A DNA stretch of 64,000 bases from positions 661,001-725,000 of the forward strand of contig NZ_CP004393.1 of NCBI RefSeq assembly GCF_000819565.1, read 5' to 3'. The position numbers were made by a program, and so were the translations under genes. The first letter of the stretch is position 1; each line of letters begins with the position of its first letter. The notes beneath the pieces are model-generated. The model ran no database searches. It was not told the DNA's origin and worked only from the letters and a program-made list of their open reading frames with translations. Shown here piece after piece: positions 56,012 to 64,000 of this stretch. This DNA is from Celeribacter indicus (GTDB lineage: Bacteria > Pseudomonadota > Alphaproteobacteria > Rhodobacterales > Rhodobacteraceae).

Positions 56012-56658
56012 CGAGACCCCGCATCCTCGCACCGCTCTGCGCCCTCCTGCTCGCCCTCGGCGGGTGCTCCTCCACCAATGACGACAGCGTCCGCATCGCA
56101 CGGCGCCTGCTCCTCGGCCCGGAGCCGGTGGTGCCCGGCCCGGCCTTCATCGCGCTCGCGGAAAGCGGCGCGCCCGCCTATATCGTCTCCATCGAGGAGC
56201 GCGGCGAGGCCTATGCCACCTTCCTGCGCCAGAGCGTGAACGCGAAGGGCGAGGAGAGCTGGATCTCCGGCGACGGGCTTTCCCTCGGGATGAGGGAGGG
56301 GATGGTCATCGCCACCCGCGGGCTCGGCGGCGACATGCTCGCCGGAGAGGCGACCGCGACGCGCGCGGCCCTGCGCGCCGGGCGCGGCGGCGTGACCGAG
56401 CGCTTCGCGACCCTGCTCGACGGGGAGGATCACGCCGTGACCCTGTCCTTCCGCTGCCGCGTCACGCCACAAGGGGCCGCCCCGGTCGATCTCGGCCGCT
56501 ATACCGCGTCGACGACCTTCTTTCACGAGGACTGCCGCAACGGCGAGACCGCGTTCCGCAACCTCTTCTGGGTCGAACGGGGCACGGGGCGCATCGTGCA
56601 GTCCCGCCAGTGGATCAGCGAGGGGGTCGGCACGCTGGCGCTGCGGCTCATACCGTGA
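56008..56658 (+). CDS. yjbF: YjbF/GfcB-type lipoprotein
   Basis: The 216-residue product has a lipoprotein signal (LLLALGGC, lipidated Cys near residue 19) and the GfcB/YmcC domain, with MREGMVIATRGLGGDMLAG in the middle and the late RNLFWVERGTGRIVQSRQWI. It is translationally coupled to yjbH, the standard pair of the yjb and gfc operons. It is convergent with the fusion gene, whose 3' end it overlaps by 11 bases. Confidence 0.85.
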   Translation: MTRPRILAPLCALLLALGGCSSTNDDSVRIARRLLLGPEPVVPGPAFIALAESGAPAYIVSIEERGEAYATFLRQSVNAKGEESWISGDGLSLGMREGMVIATRGLGGDMLAGEATATRAALRAGRGGVTERFATLLDGEDHAVTLSFRCRVTPQGAAPVDLGRYTASTTFFHEDCRNGETAFRNLFWVERGTGRIVQSRQWISEGVGTLALRLIP

Positions 56659-58894
56659 GGTCCCTGGGCTCGCCCGCCGCCGCCTCCGTCGGCATCCGGC
56701 CCCGCAGGGCCGCCTCGTAGATCCTGTGGACATCGGCGGAGAAGCTCTCCACCGAATATTGCTGCGCCGCATCGCGCGCGGCGGCTCCCATCGCGTGACG
56801 GTCCGACCGGTTAACCATCAGCGCATGGAGCGCATCCGTCCAGACACAGACGTCCTCGGGGGTGACGAGGCCGGTCTCGTGGTTCTCCACGAAGGCCTCG
56901 ATCGGGCTCGACTGCACCGCGACCACCGGCAGACCCGCCGCCATCGCCTCGAGCACGACCATTCCCTGCGTCTCCGAGACGGAGGCGAAGACGAAGATGT
57001 CCGCGAGCGCGAGATAGGCAGGCACGTCCTCCGCCGGGGCCGCGCCGACGAGGGTCACCTCGTTCCCGAGGCCCCGCCTGCCGATCGTGTCCTCGAGATG
57101 TCCGCGCTCCTCTCCCTCGCCGAGGAGCAGGAGGCGGAAGGGCGGCGCGCCCCGCCGCTTCAGGTCGGTGATCGCGTCGATGAGAAAGTCGATGTTCTTC
57201 TCCTTCGACAGCCGGGAGACGGAGATGAGCAGCAGCCGTCCGTCCGGGTTCAGCGTTTCGCGCAGCCGGTCGACCTTTGCGCGGTCCACGTCGCGGTAGC
57301 GCTCGACCTCCACGCCGGTCGGCTGCACCGTGACGGGCGAGGTCACGCCGATGAGGCGGATGTAGTCGCGGGCCACCGGCGTCGGGACGATCACCTGATC
57401 GCAGCGGTTGGCGAAACGGCTGATGATCCCGTGCGCGACCACGTTGCGGAACAGCGCGCCGGGCAGGGGGACGACATGGGCGTATTTCTCGAGCCGCGTG
57501 TGATAGGTGAAGACCGTGGGCACGTCGAGCCGCTGGGCGATCCGCAGGCCGAGCGAGCCGAGCCAGAACGGGTGGTGGAGATGGATCACGTCGGGATCGA
57601 ATTCCCGCACCGCGCGCCACATGGCGATGCGGAACGGGTTGGCGATCCGCACCAGCGTCCCCGATCGGAACAGGGCCGGCAGGCGGAAGACGCCCGGCTC
57701 CGGGCTTTCCCTGCCGTAGCTCGGGCAGATGATCAGCACCTCGTGCCCCTGGCTCTCGAGCCCCGCCTTGAGCCGGGAGACGGAGACGGGCACCCCGCCG
57801 AGGAAGGGCAGGTAGGAATTGGTGAACATCGCGATCCGCATCGGCCGCCCGAGATCGACGGGCCCGCCCATCCGCGTGTTCGGATAATATTCGCGCTCGC
57901 GGAACAGGCGGTTGAACAGCAGCACGCCGATGATGACGAAGCCGGAGAAGATCAGCAGGAAATTCCAGATCCCGACATAGAACAGCGAATAGATGAAGAA
58001 CCAAAGCCCCTCGATGCGCCGGGCGAGACGGGTCGGCGCCGTGTCGATCCGCTCGAGCGCGACGGAGATTTCGCCCTGTGGAGAGACGGTGAGAGTCAGG
58101 TAGTGATAGAAGCTGGTCTCGTCGTTGAGCACGAAACCGCCCGCGCCGCCGGTGAGGATATGGCGGAGGCCGTCCACGGTCTGATCGGAATAGGTCGCCG
58201 CCCCCGCGGAAATCACCATGTCCACCTCCAGCGCGCGCAGCAGGCCGAGGAGCCGGTCGCGGTCCTCCGGCGCCGACCAGGCGCCGCGGTCGGTGCCGAA
58301 GATGGTTTCGGGTTCCGGCTCGATCAGCGCATGGCCGAGAAAGACGATCACCGGCCGTGTGCTGTCGTCCTCGAGCAGGTCGGCGAGCCAGCGCTCCTGC
58401 CAGTCCGTCGGGGTCCGGCCGGTGCCGTCGAGGAAGATGAGGCGCAGGTTGCTGAGCGTCACCGAGTAGAAATGCGGCCCGAAGCGCTGGTAGAAGCGGC
58501 CGCTTCCGAATTCGTCGTATTCGTTGTTGGCGAAGGTCAGAAGATAGGGCCGGTCGAGCCGCGACAGGGTGCCGAGCAGGGCGCGGTACTTGTCCTCGCC
58601 GCCGCCGCTCACCAGATTGCCGGCGGAGACGACGAAGGCGGCGTCGGAGGCATTGATCCGCGGGATGATCTGTTTCTCGAACACGCCGATCGAATTGTTC
58701 GCCTCGCCGACGACGGCAAAGCTGATGCCGTCCGGCGCGTTGCGGTCCGCGGCTTCGATCCGGTCGATCTGGTGCACGAGGAGGGCGCTCGCCTCGGGGG
58801 CGGTCGCGTAGAGATAGACCCGGTAGCTCAGGATCGAGAGCACGATGGCGAGGTTGGCGTAGAAGATCAGGGACAGGAGGTGACGGCGCTTCAT
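56648..58894 (-). CDS. Fusion: degenerate metallophosphoesterase domain + GT4 glycosyltransferase
   Basis: The 748-residue protein has TM1 (about 7-28), a calcineurin-like domain (about 55-275), TM2 (about 297-328) and a GT4 domain (about 350-735, with VPVSVSRLKAGLESQGHEV, a HHPFWLGSLGLRI acceptor part and EX7E in SVSETQGMVVLEAMAAGLPV). With N-in topology the phosphoesterase part is periplasmic and the transferase cytosolic. The first domain keeps the fold pattern but has lost its metal ligands: DxH reads EAN (64-66), GD reads GN (92-93), NHD/E reads NNE (123-125) and GHxH reads GAAT (231-234); only H188 of GH is left. It is probably a binding or sensing domain. It overlaps the flippase-like gene by 4 bases. 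Confidence 0.8.
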   Translation of the reverse strand: MKRRHLLSLIFYANLAIVLSILSYRVYLYATAPEASALLVHQIDRIEAADRNAPDGISFAVVGEANNSIGVFEKQIIPRINASDAAFVVSAGNLVSGGGEDKYRALLGTLSRLDRPYLLTFANNEYDEFGSGRFYQRFGPHFYSVTLSNLRLIFLDGTGRTPTDWQERWLADLLEDDSTRPVIVFLGHALIEPEPETIFGTDRGAWSAPEDRDRLLGLLRALEVDMVISAGAATYSDQTVDGLRHILTGGAGGFVLNDETSFYHYLTLTVSPQGEISVALERIDTAPTRLARRIEGLWFFIYSLFYVGIWNFLLIFSGFVIIGVLLFNRLFREREYYPNTRMGGPVDLGRPMRIAMFTNSYLPFLGGVPVSVSRLKAGLESQGHEVLIICPSYGRESPEPGVFRLPALFRSGTLVRIANPFRIAMWRAVREFDPDVIHLHHPFWLGSLGLRIAQRLDVPTVFTYHTRLEKYAHVVPLPGALFRNVVAHGIISRFANRCDQVIVPTPVARDYIRLIGVTSPVTVQPTGVEVERYRDVDRAKVDRLRETLNPDGRLLLISVSRLSKEKNIDFLIDAITDLKRRGAPPFRLLLLGEGEERGHLEDTIGRRGLGNEVTLVGAAPAEDVPAYLALADIFVFASVSETQGMVVLEAMAAGLPVVAVQSSPIEAFVENHETGLVTPEDVCVWTDALHALMVNRSDRHAMGAAARDAAQQYSVESFSADVHRIYEAALRGRMPTEAAAGEPRDLTV

Positions 58895-59973
58895 GTTGCG
58901 GCCTTTGGCTGTCGCAGGGCGAAGATCGACACGACGAGGCCGAGCGCCATGCCGAGATAGATCGTGAGGAACCGCCAGGCAAGGATCACGAGCAGGAGGT
59001 GCGGGCTGTCGATCTGCCCCGACATGAGGGCGGCGAAGGCCAGTTCGGAAAAACCCGCGCCGCCCGGCGTCGGGGCGAAATACATGAGGAATGTCACGAT
59101 CGACAGCGTTCCGATCACCCGTATCCAGTCCACCTCGTATCCGAGCAGGCTCATGAGCAGGGCGGGAAAGGCGAAGAGCGTCAGCAGGAAGATCACCGTG
59201 AAGACGGCGGAGCCGAGCGAATACCGCAGCGGCCCGCGCCGGAAGCGGCCGAAACCCTCGGAGAATTCGGTGACCTCGCGCCGGATGGCCCGGCCCCAGC
59301 GCACCCGCCGCCGCAGGTTGAGAAGCCGGACGCGGGCGAGCAGCCCGACGAGTCCGTCGATGACACTCCCGAGCCACTGCGGGCGCAGGAGCACGATGAG
59401 AAAGCCGATCAGGTAGAGCGCGATGAAGGCGGACAGCGACTGGATCACCATATCGACCAGCCCCGCGCCCGCGCGGGAGGGGCGAAGGAGCTGAAACAGC
59501 GGCGCGGCGGTGAAGATCACGAGCATCGCGAGGATGGTGCGGATCAGCGTCGCGGCCGCGGAGGTGCCCACCGCCACGCCCCGCCGTTGCAGGTACCATA
59601 CCTGGGCGAACCCGCCGCCGGTGGCCAGCGGCGTGACGTTCGAGAACAGGATGTTGACGAAGACCAGCGGGAAGACTTCCCGGAACCTCACCTGCGCGCC
59701 GAGCGACAGCAGGACGTAGTAGAGGCGCAGCCCGTCCGCGAGGAAATAGATCAGCAGGAACAGGCCGATCCACGCGAGGGAGGAGAGTTCGAAGAGGCGC
59801 GGGTCGAGCGCGGGTATCTCTCCGCCGAAGAAGCGGGAGGCCAGCGAGAGGCCGAAGATCGAAAACGCGATGAAGCCGACCGCCGAAAGAAGCCACAGCG
59901 CCCCGTTCCTCAGCCCCTGCGCCCTGTTCCTGTCCTGCGGCAAGCGTATCTCCTCGATCTTCCGGCTGCACAT
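58891..59973 (-). CDS. LPG-synthase-TM/flippase-like membrane protein
   Basis: The 360-residue protein has eight or more membrane helices and the UPF0104/lysylphosphatidylglycerol-synthase TM pattern: FPLVFVNILFSNVTPLATGG followed by GFAQVWYLQRRG, and the late YFAPTPGGAGFSELAFAALM. Such proteins often sit beside glycosyltransferases and may move lipid-linked substrates. It is the first gene of the pair with the fusion protein. The start at 59973 is tentative; a TTG at 59943 has a better SD (GAGGAG). Confidence 0.8.
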   Translation of the reverse strand: MCSRKIEEIRLPQDRNRAQGLRNGALWLLSAVGFIAFSIFGLSLASRFFGGEIPALDPRLFELSSLAWIGLFLLIYFLADGLRLYYVLLSLGAQVRFREVFPLVFVNILFSNVTPLATGGGFAQVWYLQRRGVAVGTSAAATLIRTILAMLVIFTAAPLFQLLRPSRAGAGLVDMVIQSLSAFIALYLIGFLIVLLRPQWLGSVIDGLVGLLARVRLLNLRRRVRWGRAIRREVTEFSEGFGRFRRGPLRYSLGSAVFTVIFLLTLFAFPALLMSLLGYEVDWIRVIGTLSIVTFLMYFAPTPGGAGFSELAFAALMSGQIDSPHLLLVILAWRFLTIYLGMALGLVVSIFALRQPKAAT

Positions 59974-60069
59974 AAGGTTCGTCGGTGAAAAGCGACGCAG
60001 CGTCCCGCCGTGCGCGAAGATAGCAGCGGTGGCGCGAAATGCGAGCGGGGAAAGGAGATCTTTTCGTGG

Positions 60070-60098
60070 TTGACAGCGGGGCTGCCCGCCGGGATGAT
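60070..60098 (+). promoter_or_regulatory. Promoter of the thiC operon
   Basis: TTGACA (60070-60075), a 17-base spacer and GATGAT (60093-60098) make a good promoter. The expected transcription start, near 60105, is at the first base of the TPP riboswitch. Confidence 0.65.
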
Positions 60099-60103
60099 TG
60101 CAA

Positions 60104-63071
<2,968 letters not shown>

Positions 63072-63082
<11 letters not shown>

Positions 63083-63269
63083 ACTGAACGGAACCATCGA
63101 GCAGACGGAAGCGGCGACGCTGGCCGATCTCGTGGCGGAGCGGGGGTTCGACGCCGCCTCCGTCGCCACCGCCTTCGAGGGCGTGTTCGTGCCGCGCCCC
63201 GAACGCGAGGCCACGCTGCTCGCCGAGGGGTCGAAGGTCGAGGTGCTTTCCCCGATGCAGGGGGGCTGA
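63072..63269 (+). CDS. thiS: Sulfur carrier protein ThiS
   Basis: The 65-residue ubiquitin-like protein ends in the required Gly-Gly, which becomes a thiocarboxylate delivering sulfur for the thiazole ring. It begins MRIELNGT and has TLADLVAERG. It lies inside a tightly packed operon, 3 bases before thiG. The adenylating partner ThiF is not in the window. Confidence 0.95.
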
Positions 63270-63272
63270 GCG

Positions 63273-64000
63273 ATGTTCTATGGCACGGAATTGCGAAGCC
63301 GGCTGATGCTCGGCACCGCGCAATACCCTTCGCCCCGGATCCTGCGCGAGGCCATCGCCGCCTCGGGCGCGGAGGTCATCACGGTCTCGCTGCGCCGCGA
63401 AGGGGAGGGCGGCGGGGCGTTCCGCGACCTCCTGAAGGACAGCGGCTGTCGCCTGCTGCCCAACACCGCCGGATGCCACAGCGTGCGCGAGGCGGTGACC
63501 ACCGCGCAGATGGCGCGCGAGGTGTTCGGCACGAGCTGGATCAAGCTCGAGGTGATCGGCCATGCCGACACGCTGCAACCCGATCCCTTCGCACTGGTGG
63601 AGGCCGCGCGCATCCTCTGTGCCGAGGGGTTCGAGGTCTTCCCCTACACGACCGAGGACCTGATCGTCGGTGAGAAACTGATCGAGGCGGGGTGCCGGGT
63701 TCTGATGCCCTGGGGCGCGCCCATCGGGTCGGGGCAGGGGCTGCGCCATCTCGCGGCGCTGCGCTCCATGCGGGCGCATTTCCCCGATGTGCCGCTGGTG
63801 ATCGACGCCGGCATCGGTGCCCCCTCGCAGGCGGCGCTCGCGATGGAGATGGGCTTCGACGCGGTGCTGCTGAACACCGCCGTGGCGAAGGCGGTCGATC
63901 CCGTCGCCATGGCGCGCGCCTTCGGGCAGGCCGTCGCGGCGGGGCGGGACGCGCATCTCGCCGGGCTGATGCCCGCGCGCGACATGGCGGTCGCCTCCAC
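63273..64000 (+). CDS. thiG: Thiazole synthase ThiG, 3'-truncated by window edge
   Basis: ThiG joins deoxyxylulose phosphate, dehydroglycine and ThiS-thiocarboxylate into the thiazole. The 242 visible residues include [30 protein letters not shown], the Schiff-base lysine K91 in WIKLEVIG, and the phosphate-binding [12 protein letters not shown] and [13 protein letters not shown] loops. About 15 residues of the C-terminus lie beyond the window. Confidence 0.97.
   Translation, partial: MFYGTELRSRLMLGTAQYPSPRILREAIAASGAEVITVSLRREGEGGGAFRDLLKDSGCRLLPNTAGCHSVREAVTTAQMAREVFGTSWIKLEVIGHADTLQPDPFALVEAARILCAEGFEVFPYTTEDLIVGEKLIEAGCRVLMPWGAPIGSGQGLRHLAALRSMRAHFPDVPLVIDAGIGAPSQAALAMEMGFDAVLLNTAVAKAVDPVAMARAFGQAVAAGRDAHLAGLMPARDMAVAS

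Noticed and set aside
36012..60069. Second copy of the tRNA-Arg 3' end as the far attachment site
   Set aside because: Scanning by eye for the T-arm/acceptor sequence found none; an exact search would be needed to be sure.

Overview
The window is high-GC alphaproteobacterial DNA. Ribosomal-protein order, an ATP12-type chaperone, a general L-amino-acid (Aap) transporter, a NaChBac-type sodium channel of the kind known from marine Rhodobacterales, and homologues of the gene transfer agent (GTA) head-spike proteins together point to a member of the Rhodobacterales (Roseobacter/Rhodobacter group). The genus cannot be fixed from the sequence alone.

Bases 1-15972 carry the S10, spc and alpha ribosomal-protein operons (rplB to rplQ, with secY, adk and rpoA), interrupted twice. 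Between rplP and rpmC lies a 2.9-kb insert: a terminator, a voltage-gated Na+ channel, a 2OG-Fe(II)-type protein, a bacterioferritin-like ferritin and a DUF6636 secreted protein. Between rpmD and rplO lies a terminator, a DUF1127 protein, a tiny ORF, a second terminator and a new promoter. The wide gaps inside the remaining operon segments all hold strong stem-loops. Bases 16154-21672 hold a LuxR/LuxI quorum-sensing pair, then rarA, crcB, an rluC-type pseudouridine synthase, a HAD phosphatase and an ATP12 chaperone in close succession. Bases 21902-26404 are the aapJQMP amino-acid uptake operon.

Bases 26446-33876, on the minus strand, are the rpmH-rnpA-yidD-ttcA-EAL-yidC-engB-argB-sixA block. 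Base 34424 begins an orphan histidine kinase, followed by tRNA-Arg(ACG). Directly behind the tRNA, from about 36.0 to 60.0 kb, is a polysaccharide island with many strand switches: a pyruvyltransferase, five glycosyltransferases, two sulfotransferases, Wzx- and Wzy-like membrane proteins, two acyltransferase types, a complete dTDP-rhamnose set (rmlC-B-D-A), YjbH/YjbF export-associated proteins, and a flippase-like protein coupled to a fusion of a degenerate phosphoesterase and a glycosyltransferase. It predicts a rhamnose-containing, pyruvylated, acylated and probably sulfated surface polysaccharide. No initiating sugar-phosphate transferase and no Wza/Wzc is present.

Inside this island sit two genes resembling the GTA head-spike base and head-spike protein (GhsA/GhsB of Rhodobacter capsulatus), whose known receptor is the capsule. 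A perfect CtrA-type box precedes a nearby glycosyltransferase gene. This linkage of ligand and receptor genes is the most interesting feature of the window. The right end (60070-64000) is a TPP-riboswitch-controlled thiCOSG thiamine operon, cut off inside thiG.
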